A stretch of 64,000 nt of DNA from Codonopsis lanceolata (lineage: Eukaryota; Streptophyta; Magnoliopsida; Asterales; Campanulaceae): the NCBI GenBank assembly GCA_013146195.2, contig CM028377.1, positions 36,213,632-36,277,631 on the forward strand, in the 5' to 3' direction. A program made the translations under genes and the position numbers. Positions 42,173-53,654 of this stretch are shown piece by piece. How positions within the stretch are numbered: the stretch's first letter is position 1; every line of letters starts with the position of its first letter. Below the pieces are notes generated by a model. It ran no database searches, was not told the origin of the DNA, and saw nothing but the letters and a program-made list of their open reading frames with translations.

Positions 42173-45019
42173 ATGACAACTATTCAGAAGCCAACTCTCA
42201 TCCTTTGTTATATTCTTCTACTCTTTCTTCCATTAAAGATCAATTCAACACCAATAACAGAAGCACAAGCTCTTGTTAGATGGAAAACAACATTGTCTTC
42301 TTCATCCTCTCTCAATTCTTGGTCTCTTTCCAATATCCCAAACCTCTGCGCATGGACCGGTATCGTGTGCAACCCTACTAGGACAGTTTCCAAAATCCAT
42401 CTCTCTCATTCCAGTCTTGCCGGAACACTAGCCCAATTCAGCTTTTCTTCATTCCCAAATTTGACTCATTTGACTTTTTACAACAACAGTCTTACAGGTT
42501 CAATCCCACCCAACATTGGCAATGTCTCCAAAATCACTCTTTTGGACTTGAGCAACAATCTTTTTAAAGGAGAGATTCCATTAGAGATTGAAAAGTTGAC
42601 TGAACTTGAGTACTTGAGTTTTCACAACAATAATCTCAGTGGTACAATTCCTTTCCAGCTTAGTTATCTTCAAAAGGTAACATACTTAGACCTTAGTTTA
42701 AATTACTTGGCCACTCCAAACTGGTCAAACTTTTTGAGCATGCCAACATTGACCCATCTCGACTTATATCTGAATGAACTTGATAATGAATTCCCAAATT
42801 TCATATCCAACTGCAAGAATTTGACTTATCTTGATTTGTCATATAACTTATTGACCGGCTCAATTCCCGAGTCACTTTTTACCAATCTTGGTAATCTTGA
42901 ATATCTCGATCTTACTTATAATTCATTTCAAGGGCCATTGTCACTGAACTTTTCAAATCTTTCCAAAATGAAAAATCTTAAACTTTCAAGAAACAATTTT
43001 TCTGGCTTAATTCCTAAAGAGATTGGTTTTTGTTCGAACCTTTCTTATTTGAGTCTATCTCGCAATTCATTTAGTGGGGCCTTGCCATTGTCTATGTCCA
43101 ATTTAACCAAGATTTCTTATTTGGGTATTAGTGACAACTTCCTTTCAGGTGAAATCTCTCCTTATTTTATCACCAATTGGACCGAATTGATAGGTTTACA
43201 ACTTCAAAATAACTCATTAAGTGGAAGAATTCCCGAGGAAATTCATCTCTTAACGAATCTGAGGTACCTTTTTCTCAACATAAACAATTTCTCAGGTCCA
43301 ATTCCATCCAGCATTGGAAATTTGACGATTTTGTTTGCTTTAGATCTCTCTGTGAATAAACTTTATGGTCTGATTCCATCTTCAATTGGAAACCTCATAA
43401 ACCTTAAAATCATTCAGCTTTTTTCTAATAATCTGACAGGAGAGATTCCATCCAACATTGGAAATTTGACGAATTTGTTCGCTTTAGATCTCTCTGTGAC
43501 TGAACTTTATGGTCTGATTCCCTCTTCAATTGGAAACCTCATAAATCTTGAAACCCTACGGCTTTCTTCTAATAATCTAACAGGAGAGATTCCTCGGAGT
43601 ATCAGCAACTTAACAAGTCTAATTATTCTCGATCTCTCGCATAACATTCTCTCAGGTAGAATTCCTTCAACTCAACTAGCTTGATCACTTTCCAGTTGAT
43701 ATATTTCTCAAACAAAACTAGTCTAAACCATTATGTATAACTAATTTACCTTGTTTTTGTTTCCACCTACAGGCACCACCATCGTCCATTCTACATCGCA
43801 AAATGAATTGACTGCACACATCCCCTCTTTCCTTTGCAGCTTGAGTTTCCTTCTAATTCTTCGACTGTCCGATAATAGATTGAGCGGTTTGCTTCCTCAA
43901 TGCTTGGGAAACTTCAGCACTGGTCTCTTAATGATGGATTTGCGAGATAATCAGTTTTATGGTACACTTCCATCTACATTCACAAAAGGAAATTCCATTA
44001 AGAGTATTAACTTGAACGGGAATCAATTGGAAGGGCCGTTGCCGCAAGCTTTGACCAGCTGTAGAAATTTGGAAGTTCTAGATCTTGGGAACAATAACAT
44101 AAGCGATATCTTCCCACATTGGATAGATACATTTACGCAATTGCAAGTTCTTGTCTTGCGATCTAATAGATTCAGTGGTGTCATACCTCTTTCCACGACT
44201 AAGATTCCATTCCCAAAGTTGCGGATCGTCGACTTCTCTTACAATGCATTCACCGGTCCTCTACCGTCTTATTATTTCAAAAAATTTGAAGCAATGATGA
44301 CCGTGAATGAGAAGAATGGGAAAATCAACTACATTGGTGATAATCGATTTTATCAAGATTCTGTGGTGCTCGTGGTAAAAAACTTGGAAGTTGAATTGGT
44401 GAGAATCCTCACGGTGTATACAACCATTGATATGTCAAACAACAAATTTGAAGGAAAGATTCCATGTACCATTGGGATGCTTAGCTCCCTTCGGTTTCTG
44501 AACTTGTCTCACAACCATCTCACAGGACATATCCCAACATTCCTCGCAAATTTGAGTGTGCTCGAATCATTGGATCTCTCTTCTAATAGAATGACAGGGG
44601 AGATTCCTTTGCAACTAACATGGTTGACGTTTCTTGCAGTCCTTAACCTCTCGTATAACCATCTTGCTGGAGCCATACCTAAAGGTCCACAATTTAATAC
44701 ATTCGGGAATGATTCATTTCAAGGGAACCTGGCGTTATGTGGATTTCCATTAACTAAGAAATGCAACGATGACGAAGCATTGTTAGTGCCTATGTCACCG
44801 GAACAAGAGGCTGCTGAAGAATTTTTCAATGGGTTTAGTTGGGAATCTGTCCTAATGGGATATGGATTTGGAATGTTGTTTGGACTTACCATTGGGTATC
44901 TAATCTTCTTAACTGGAAAACCTAAATGGCTTGTGAGAATCGATGAACGAGTACAAAACAGAAATGGAAGAAGATCAAGGAACAATGTGCAAATAAAAAT
45001 TGTTCAAAGAAGACGGTAA
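42173..45019 (+). CDS. LRR receptor-like protein with mixed RLK/RLP architecture
   Basis: A plasma-membrane LRR receptor without kinase. Proposed exons 42173-43655 and 43773-45019 give 909 residues. A signal peptide lies at about 1-26 (LILCYILLLFLPL). The N-cap CAWTGIVC (Cys59, Cys66) and the first LRRs resemble LRR receptor-kinase ectodomains. After the junction at residue 495 the protein looks like a Cf/Ve-type RLP: ILRLSDNRLSGLLPQCLGNF, LEVLDLGNNNISDIFPHW, an island at about 664-708 with FYQDSVVLVVKNLEVELV, then four LRRs, NLALCGFPL, an acidic stretch and a transmembrane helix at about 854-875 (GxxxG type), with a short basic tail. The ATG at 42173 is chosen because an in-frame extension upstream would start with GTG only. 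RLPs of this class act in immunity or development with SOBIR1-type partners. Alternatively it is two gene remnants. Confidence 0.75.
43301..43588 (+). repeat. 144-bp in-frame duplication within the LRR coding sequence
   Basis: 43301-43444 and 43445-43588 are direct repeats of 144 bp (48 residues, two LRRs). Both begin ATTCCATCCA and share CTTTAGATCTCTCTGTGA and CTTCAATTGGAAACCTCATA. A handful of substitutions, several changing the protein, separate the copies. It is a recent unequal-exchange expansion of the LRR array. Confidence 0.92.
43656..43772 (+). other. Possible 117-bp intron joining the two LRR frames
   Basis: The donor is CTCTCAG/GTAGAA and the acceptor TTTCCACCTACAG/GC, both good, and the join keeps the frame (Gly495). 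Without splicing, the first frame stops at 43684 after RIPSTQLA and the second has stops upstream of 43745. The last codons before the acceptor (PPT, then GTTIVHS) look like coding sequence of a normal RLP, so the acceptor may have arisen at a fusion point. Confidence 0.5.
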
Positions 45020-45673
45020 CAGCGCACACTAACAGGTGAAGAATGCTCCAAATATTAAACTGTAAGATACCGAAATTTTGCTAATAGTTATAACAAGGGT
45101 GATAGATAGGAGTAATTTTAGTGTAATATTTCCTAAGGACTATTGCTAATTATTGGGATAAATATTACTCTAATGGTTATGTTTTCATGACTTTTGATGA
45201 TTTAAGGTACGATGGAAGAAATTGAAGAAAAGAGAAAAATTGGCACGAGAGTTTGCATGTGGGCATGTGAAAGGCTAAAATTTCTACTCGAAATAGTTGT
45301 TTTGCAATGTGTTGGAAAATTCTTAATAAAACAATGTCGAATAACTAGGATATATTATAGAATCGTGCACAGTGCACTTTCGTGCAAGAATTATTCGACC
45401 CTATCAAATGCCCTGGGTTGCACAAATATTCTTGTGGGATAAGACTATAATTGCTCTCCTATTTCTAGCACTCGAAAAACTGGAGACTACTATCGGAGTT
45501 TTCCTATATGTTTTTTCCAATCTGAAGATGATGCAATTATGTATGTGTCCTTGCAGATAATCAAGATTTCTTTCGAATGGTTGTGTCCCTTTCCAACAGT
45601 CACCAATTTAATTGCAACGAAAACTGTCACAATTTGATTTTCAAATGTCAAAACAGGTCACTGCCAAAGTTTC
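45020..45673. other. 3' flank of the LRR gene
   Basis: Probable 3' UTR at first, then AT-rich DNA. Short open frames at 45212-45560 have no recognisable domain. Confidence 0.45.
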
Positions 45674-45777
45674 GGGGGCATTGCCCCCAAACCCCTATCG
45701 GGGACCACGTTGCGTCCTCGAACCCCTAAACCAGGGCGCTTCGCCCATGGACCCAGACTCGCTGACCGGGCAGCGAG
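45674..45777. repeat. GC-rich cluster of four perfect hairpins
   Basis: Within 104 bp: GGGGGC-ATT-GCCCCC at 45674-45688, CCCC-TATC-GGGG at 45692-45703, GGGCG-CTT-CGCCC at 45734-45746 and CTCGCTG-6-CAGCGAG at 45758-45777. The GC richness contrasts sharply with the AT-rich surroundings. It is not recognisable as rRNA, tRNA or plastid sequence by eye. It may be part of a mobile element whose ends I cannot see. Confidence 0.75.
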
Positions 45778-46043
45778 ACCCCCGCCAGGGTTATTCGTTG
45801 CGAAACAATAAGTCAAAAGGAAATAGAACACTTGATTATTTATACTCGTAAGCCCGTAAACACTTATGTGAATGTGCACTCCGCACCCCCAGATTCACAA
45901 TGTAGTATTCCTGAGCTCAACCATCTTCAAAACATAAACCCCGACTATACCAAATGACCAATGATTTTACTTAAATCATCAACACGATGCTAATAGCACG
46001 TTGGCAAGCAGAAATGACTGATGAGATTTTCAAGCTTTAATAT

Positions 46044-46844
46044 CTTTAGGATTTAAGTTTTTGTGAGCTCAAGACTCATTTAATATTTTGTTTTTATTAT
46101 GTTAGAATTTTATTATTTTATTTCTTTCTTTTTGGGCACTGTTTCAGTAGTTGTTTGAGGCTCGAGTCTTTAGGAACATGGGTTAGTGTGTAGGAGCATG
46201 GAGTAGTGGTAGTAGTGGGGAAGGTTGGCCCTCGAAATTCCCCTATAAATATAGGGAAAATCTTCAAGGGAGGACATAATTTTGAGCAAAAATTCACTCC
46301 AACTCACACTTCATATCAAGTATACGTCACCCTCATGCTCCATTTCTAAATTTTCATTTCTAGTTGAAGAATTGTTGAAGCTTTGATTCAAAACAATTGT
46401 GAGTTTTAGTTTCTTATCTCTACTCAATTGTTTATTTGTATTTATTTACTCCCTCCGTCCCTAATTTATTGTCCTGGTTGACCCGGCGCACCGTTTAAGA
46501 AAACCTATTTGACTGGATTATTAATATTGGTTTAATGTGTAGTTTCCTTTAAAGCCCATGTGTATGTGACCCATAATTAAAGTAGGGTGAAAAAGTAAGG
46601 GTAAAGTGGTAAAAGTGATGTTCTAAAAAGGTAAGTTTCAAAGTGGACAATTATTTTGGGACGGACGAAAAAGGAAAGGAGGACGATAATTTAGGGACGG
46701 AGGGAGTATTTTTTACATTTCAAGTTTATGAATATTTTGTTTGATCAAGTAAAAAGGCCTATTATTTGATTTAATGTGATAATCTACTGCCAATTAAAAT
46801 GGCAAATCTGTAATTGTTTATTTGTTTTAATACAACGACAAATG
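46044..46844. repeat. 540-bp direct repeat, copy 1 (with a MITE inside)
   Basis: Begins CTTTAGGATTTAAGTTTTTG and ends near ACGACAAAT. It contains a TATA-like TATAAATA at about 46244, a stretch ending 'aattcactccaactcacac', and 'ggcctattatttgattt'. The same sequence recurs at 48109-48642. It resembles an LTR or the promoter/leader part of one, but it has no TG..CA ends and no coding content. Confidence 0.8.
46451..46706. mobile_element. Stowaway-like MITE, copy 2
   Basis: A 256-bp element with near-perfect terminal inverted repeats (CTCCCTCCGTCCCTAA.. and ..TTAGGGACGGAGGGAG) flanked by TA. It lies in repeat copy 1. The corresponding site in copy 2 (about 48510) reads AATTTATTTTCTAC, uninterrupted, which proves the insertion and the TA duplication. 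It is in inverse orientation to the copy at 292-546 and less decayed. Confidence 0.95.
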
Positions 46845-48108
46845 ACATGACACACCTTGACCCCAATCTCTATACGAGCATGGGATCGAGCGCCTATACA
46901 AACACATAAATTAAACACCTGCAAAGCTCATGCTTACCACGAGCTACAAACACACACCGGATAAAACATAATCACTTATGTGACTAATATATACTAGCTT
47001 CTGAAAAGCCGAGAAAACAGAAGTCAACAAGCTATTGCTCGAGAACTAAACACAATGGCTCCACGGCCAACCAACTAGTGTAATATAATACACAAGCACG
47101 ATGTTAAACATCAGCATCAAAAGAATAGTACAAGGTCATTAATGTCAATTACCCAAAATAGAGTTTATATAACTCTATACATCCCCGTCCCCACAACTAT
47201 ACAAAACAAGTCTTCTATGAGCTACATCTCTAAACAACATGCTAAGTCTCACGTATCTCGCCGACCACATGGGAACTCCCAAGCACGCTGGATCAAATTC
47301 CTAGATAACTGCACACTAAAGTAAGCAAACACGGAGTGCGTGATAACTCAGTAAGTTACTACATGCACCTACATGGCATGTTGTATGTTATGCACATGTT
47401 ATGATCGAACACCATCAGTCAACCAAGTATAGTTGTACATATACTTGCACACATCACGTTGATCATGTTATAATGCACATTGACTCAACATAATTAAACA
47501 CATAATCCAAGATATACAATTGTAGGCGAGCTTTCCGTCTCAACCTACATATCAAACACCATAGATGTGTTGTTATTGCAGTACACACACTGAAGTCATG
47601 TTTGTACACATGTTGAACCAATGTCTGAACCCACTAGTATCCAGAACCAATTACCTTGGGACTTAACCAAAAGTCTCATTACCCCGAGTTTTACCCAAAA
47701 GTCTAGCCTCCAAATTGCTATGCTAATTTCTCTAACAAAGACTACTTCCTCGTTACGGCCAATAACGAAGGAAACGACAACGACCCCAAGCATTTAAGAG
47801 ATTTGACTCTCGCAACTACTTATGTCGACCTCATTTTCGTGACACACACATATGTCAGCTGGACTCAATGCAATACACAAGTAGATGTTTACTTGTAATA
47901 AACACAACTGTTGAGTTCCAACTATCGCCCTCATTGTCGTGACACACAGCATGCTTGTTTTCTTGTAAATAACACTGAAGTATGTATTTGCTTAAAACAA
48001 ACATTATATCTAGATCGTCTTAACGATAATGAATGTAACGTTTGTAAGTACTAAACGTAAAACAACATAATTCTGAGAAACATTCACTCCAACACAATCC
48101 TAAACATT
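46845..48108. repeat. Diverged gypsy-LTR-like sequence between the two direct repeats
   Basis: Contains segments similar to the 3-kb LTR-like elements farther right, such as 'gtcagctggactcaatgcaat..caagtagatgtttact' at 47856-47895 and 'gataactcagtaagttac' near 47341. The start (TGACACACCTTGACC at about 46848) is of the usual type for gypsy LTRs. No open frame or primer site was found. It is probably an old, partial solo LTR. Confidence 0.45.
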
Positions 48109-48642
48109 CTTTAGGATTTAAGTTTTTGTGACCTCAAGACTCATTTAATATTTTGTTTTTATTATGTTAGGATTTTATTATTTTATTTATTTCCTTTTAG
48201 GCACTCTTTGAGTAGTTGCTTGACACATTAGTCGTTAGAAACATGGGTTAGTGGCTAGGAGCATGGAGTAGTGGTAGTAGTGGGGAAGGTTGGCCCCTTG
48301 AAATTCCCATATAAATAGAGGGAAAATCTTGACACTCAATTCGGAGAAAAATTCACTCCAACTCACACTCCATATCAAGTATACGTCACCCCCATATTCT
48401 ATTTCTAAATTTCCATTTCTAGTTGAAGAATTGTTGAAACATTGATTCAAAACAATAGTGAGTTCTAATTGCTTATCTCTACTCAATTGTTCATTGGTAT
48501 TAATTTATTTTCTACATTTTAAGTTTATCATTATTTTGTTTGATTGTGTAAAAAGGCCTATTATTTGATTGAATTTGATAATCTACCACCAATTAAAACA
48601 GCAAATCCATAATTGTTTGTTTATTTTAATACAGTGGCAAAT
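48109..48642. repeat. 540-bp direct repeat, copy 2 (empty MITE site)
   Basis: The intact partner of 46044-46844, without the MITE. It includes TATAAATAGAGGG at about 48311. Together with copy 1 it brackets 1.26 kb. Either a composite element or a segmental duplication would explain the arrangement. Confidence 0.8.
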
Positions 48643-50452
48643 AGTATGATTTCAATTAGCTTCGCAAGCAATCTAATCTATGGTGAAAGTAAATAATCCA
48701 GTTTAAATGAACATGCTTAGTTCTTAGTGTTGTCAAAACACTAAATCCTACGAGCATCTCTAGGGTTGTCTTTTGATTAAGGTAGTAATTAATGAGCTTC
48801 TCTTGATTACCAAAACAATAAGGAGAGATTGGTCGCCTGGTGCTCGTTGGACGACTATAGCTAATTTTTTTATGAACATTTGACTCGTATTTGATTTTAT
48901 CTCATTAATTTTGCATTATTTTATTTTTAGTGCAATCAATAATTAGTTTCTTAAACCCAACTTCCGCCCCCCCCCCATCCGATAAGAATTAACTACATCG
49001 TTCCATGCGCAGACAATCCTACTTACACTATACTATTTGGTAAAACGTATCTATAGGTCACTGTACTTTACAAAAATTGCAATTAGGTCATTTGAACTTT
49101 AAAATTTTCATAATAACCACTGTACTTGAGTTATGTTGCAATTTAACCTTTTTTTTTATGGATGTTAAGTTTAGACGTTATGTTACATATCTATTTTGCC
49201 CATGTACTTCATCATCATCATCTTCTTCTTCTTCTTTAATCAAGAAAAAAAAAACCAAATTAAATCCCAACAAAATTGAACTTCTGGTAATACCTATTTT
49301 CAAAATTGTTCTTGGGGAAGGAAATGATCTTAGGGAACGGAACAAAGATCTGCGACTTGATCTATTAAAGGGGTTTTTCCAAATCTAAGTGAAACCCCGA
49401 ATTTTTTTATCCCAAAATTTATTAGATATTTGAGGGATGAAATTGGTTCAGAAGGATACAGACAAAACAGCAGCAGCCATGGCTAGTTTGCAAAACAGAG
49501 CGCTAGCCAAACTAATGGGATATGGCTACCTACGTGGTTTACAATCTCAAACTTCTCAATTACCCAAATGTTTGTGATGAAAAAAATTAAAATCGAAAAC
49601 AATTTCTATACTGTGTACCCACAATCTAGGTTGGTGTCCGCCGTCGGCTCCCCAATCAAAAATAAGAAGTGTAAAAGAGTGCAAAAGAAATGTCGCGAAG
49701 GAATCATCAAGATCGAAGAAGCGATGACAAGAGAAATCGATGGATTTGGGGGAGTGGAAGAGGTAACATGGATTTGGATGAGGGCGTAGATTTGGTGGAT
49801 GGCGATGTGAACTTTGGTAAGGGGTGGCGAGGGAGATCTTTGCTAAAACATAGATGGGTTTTGCTGGAGACAGCGACGACTATGACTAGAGATGAGAGCC
49901 TTGGCCAGAACATGGAGATGGAGATGGGGTGTCGATTGGAGGTTTACACGGGAGTTGGTAGATTGTGACGGGAGTAAAAGGCTAGGGCTATGGTTTGGGA
50001 GATGAGAAAGAGAGAGCATAACTTGAGTGTTACTAGGTCAGATCTGGAAGTGGTGACTAGTGCCATGGAACTGCTACTTGGAATTTAGTAAGGTATGAAT
50101 TCTGGAGATGAAGATGGTGACCACAGGGTAGATTCTTAATGATATTTGAGTGAGCTTATTCATCTCCTTTGGTTCTTTGAGAGCACGAGACTTATAAATT
50201 TTTTTAGTAAACTTGTGGCGTCTTCCCTAGCTTATCAACCAATCTTGGTGTGTTTGGTTGTGGCACTTAAACCAAGTATCCTATCTTCTTAAGTAGTGGG
50301 TGCGGCTTTCTACACTAACAAAATGACTATCCTTAGAACGATATTCGCAATGGTAATTTTTATCCTTCTTTTGTAGAGATTACATCAACTGTGAAATGAC
50401 GATTTCATACCGACACGACAGCAAAACCAGTAACGATCGTTGGGTCAGAAGG
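48643..50452. other. Intergenic DNA without a recognised gene
   Basis: Includes a C9-type run near 48967, a TCA/TCT-rich microsatellite at about 49209-49236, and a purine-rich stretch at 49670-50050 with overlapping short frames that match nothing I know. The segment 49040-49160 ('ggtcactgtacttta...') resembles the ends of some plant DNA elements, but no partner end was found. Confidence 0.45.
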
Positions 50453-53332
50453 TGTGACGACCCGAGCCCGGACCCGAAATGGGATCGCGGACCAGACCGC
50501 CCAAAGAGAGAGAGGAACAAGTAACAACGAACATGCAAGGACTCAATTAATATTTTAAAACTGACGTGACGCAACATTTCAGTCGTAACAAAACTCGACA
50601 CTAAAGGTCGGTATTTTAAAAATATTTTGACCTGATTAAACAGTTAAGCAATTAATCCATGTCTTCGGCAACACTACAGTCGGAACCCAAGCTAAGCAGT
50701 TAATAGAACTCGAAAGTAAATAAGAGCTAATGGGATGCTCAGCGGAAGTCTATGCGTAGTGAACAACAACAAGATATACAAGGCACGGCTAACACAATTG
50801 TCGGCATCAAAGGGAGTATAAGTACTACAAGAGTTAGATCTACGAGTAGCTAACAAGGATACACAAGTACAAGATCTATACACATTCCCAAGCGTAGTCT
50901 AGTTGACTAGCTTTAAACCCATCGTCCTTGCAAAATACAAAAGAACAGAAGAGGACATCTAAAACCACCTCTTCAACCGCAAAAGTCGGACCAAAAGAGA
51001 ACTAAGGAGTAAGAGCACCATGAGCCTCAACGAGAAGGACCTGTCCTGCTAGGATCTAAAAACAGTAAAGGGGAAAGGGTAAGTCATAAAGACTCGTAAG
51101 CTATCAATCATGCATGACATGACAATATGCAACACATTAGGCAAGACATTATTACGAGCATAGAGATCAAGTATTCAAGATGCACATTATTGCACATAAG
51201 TGTTAGGAAATAATTCACATAGTATAAGGATATTTGAAGAGTTGGGCCGCTGCGTAGTTCCTGCAAGGCAAACACTTTCGGGAACGTGCAAGTATCGATG
51301 GGTGTGAAAGTACATCGATCTTCCGAGGAGATGCCCGGGATAGACACTCAATGGGCGCGTATTGGTTGGCAAAGGAGAGCTACTTCCCCACTGTGGCCGC
51401 AGTGGAGTCGTGTGTGCGAGAGCAAGTATGCCAGCTGGACTCATGCAAATGCCAAGTAATGTATACTCAACAAATAATCAAGTATAGAACGAGCCCGACA
51501 AGAGCGACCTCGTTCAAGACAAGTAGATAATTCTCATCAATAATCAAGCAAGGTTAAGCTCGACAAGAGCGAACTCAATATGTCAAATAGGCATTATATA
51601 TATAACATGAAAGTACAAGCATGATAGTCAATCCAATTCAAGAGTCTAGAACTAGTTTTCTAGTGGAACACATGTAATAACGTCGTAGGGATTGATCATT
51701 GAGCCGGTATTGTTCAATAGCTCACTAATGTCGACTCCGTTGAGTCATTTATATAATCCAACCTCGTAGAGTTAAAACACTAGTTGTATTTCAAACTCTT
51801 TTCTAAGTTATCGAATCGATTAAACTAGGTTGTTAATCCAAATAACAACCATAGCTAAGAATAACTCAAGTTCCCAAATTATGGAACCCTAGAATCACGA
51901 TTTCCAAATAATGGGCGAAAGTCTATGACCCGAGAACAATAGTTATTTCTAACATAGCGTGAACACGTTTAATTCTAGGCTTAGTGTCAAAACAAAACAT
52001 CTAAGATCTTACCCAAATATTTCCATAAATTCGTACTCTCTAAAGCACATTCATATCATGGTAGAAATCAAGGAGAGCATGATTTAGACATGGAAGAAAT
52101 GGAAGAAAGCGGGGGTAGCATGTTATATCAAGCATGGACCTAAGAGCTTTTGGTAGTCGGACAAGGATAAGTAGTATTATTAATCTTAGTACTATTAGTG
52201 CCCTCGCTATTAATCTTCACTTGTATATCGGGGGTAGTTTTAAGATTTCAAATGTTAATCCTAATTTTTTTTAATGAGGGCGCTAATAATACCACCCTTT
52301 CCCTTGGTATTAATAGTGAGGGAATAATGACTTTATCTGGATAACTCGTGTTATTAGTCCTGACCACATATTGCGTACCAAACATCAGACAACTCGGCTT
52401 ATTAATCCTATCTGACCTTAACCCTGACTACCAAATGGCACCTAAGGGAAATCGATAGCTTACCTCAAGCCAAGTAAAAGATGGAAGCAAGAAAACTATT
52501 CGGTGACAATCGATCTACTCGACGGCGGCTTAGTAACGATTGTCTCGGAATCGCAAGCGGGTCTTGAATCTCTTGGAGGTCAAACCCTCACGCACTATCC
52601 CCCGAGACTCTCACGCACGAACTCTCTCTAGACCAAGGAAGAAGAAGAGAAGAAAAATGAATCGTAAAGAGAAAGTCTCCAACTAATGTAGAAGAAATCA
52701 GCTTGATTAAGAGTTAGTGGAATACACTTGTCACAAAATGAGTGAAAGAAAGAGGTTTAACAATCTTGATTAGGCTTAAATTAGACTAATAAGGTTCTAA
52801 TACAATTGATTAAGGTCACTAATGATAGAGGTTTAGTAAGGGTAGAAGTGTAATCAACCAGAAATGCAGAAAATCCCGTCATGCTGGAAATCCTCCTTGT
52901 TCGGTTGTGGTGGTCGAATTTCCTTCATGTTGTTCGGTTCATGGGGCCGAACAATGCCCAAGATGTTCGGGTGGCAGAGTAGAACAATTCCTCAGGCCAA
53001 ACGTTGGGTCAAACAGGTCCAGAATTGAACGTATAACGCGCATAAGGCAAACACAACTCAAGGAAGCAATAGAATGAGTACTAAGGGTCCTAAAACAATG
53101 ATAAAAGTCTCTCATGGTCTTGGCTATGTCCGAAAAGATCAAGGTCCGAGCAAGAACAAGCCAAACTAGAGCATGCAAGGCAATAAGATTTCGATACGAC
53201 AATAACGACTCGACCAAGGAACACAATCAAGTCAAACATGTTAGGGATACTACTAGCATGTTAAACACATATTCTAATCATGTTAAACAAGTATAGAAGA
53301 CAAGTTATACAAATAGGTTTCGGGTTCTCACA
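50453..53332. mobile_element. Solo-LTR-like element 1, 2.9 kb, gypsy type
   Basis: Begins TGTGACGACCCGAGCCCGG and ends TTTCGGGTTCTCACA. Flanks GAAGG and GAAGA match at four of five bases. It has no protein domain, no primer site and no internal LTR pair, so it looks like a solo LTR. The length and TGTGACGACCC start suit large gypsy (Tekay/Del-like) LTRs. Two relatives follow at 55687-59087 (inverted) and 60597-63588. It carries a Tourist-like MITE at 52144-52442 that is missing from the third copy. Confidence 0.7.
52144..52442. mobile_element. Tourist-like MITE (PIF/Harbinger), copy 2
   Basis: A 299-bp element flanked by TAA (52141-52143 and 52443-52445), in opposite orientation to 40463-40766. 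The interior includes ATACCACCCTTTCCCTTGG. Terminal repeats are imperfect (GAGCTTTTGGTAGTCGG against GGTGCCATTTGGTAGTCAGG). Confidence 0.85.
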
Positions 53333-53654
53333 GAAGAAGATGGGAAGGGTGAAATCAACGAATTTGAAAAGGGAACGATTACATTTGTTAGGCCGATGGC
53401 CATTTAAGGAAGAATTAAACGAAAGTGACATTATGCGGTTAGAAAAAAGGAGGTACCAAACATATTGAAAATTTAGTAAGGTGGACCGACATGTAATTAT
53501 TCCTTTCAACAATAATATTTTATAATTGGGTTTGTTTTAATTTATTTGTTGACCTACTTTGTTTGGGTACAACATTGAACCCTTTTATTTGAGTTTCGAT
53601 CGACTCGACCCAATTAGTTGGACCAATTGGTTATTGAAGAAAGGGCGATAACCC
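53333..53654. other. Spacer with one end of a third long-inverted-repeat element
   Basis: At about 53470-53488 the sequence TTAGTAAGGTGGACCGACA resembles the right ends of elements 1 and 2 described next. It is followed by TGTAATTATTCCTTTC, like the TAATTATTCCTT that follows the right end at 59986. The matching left end was not found. The rest is AT-rich. Confidence 0.4.

Noticed and set aside
45674..45777. Plastid or ribosomal insertion explaining the GC island
   Set aside because: I recognise no plastid, mitochondrial or rRNA motif; the hairpins are the only clear feature.
49568..49968. Small gene with basic residues
   Set aside because: Overlapping short frames in a purine-rich stretch, no domain, no splice context.
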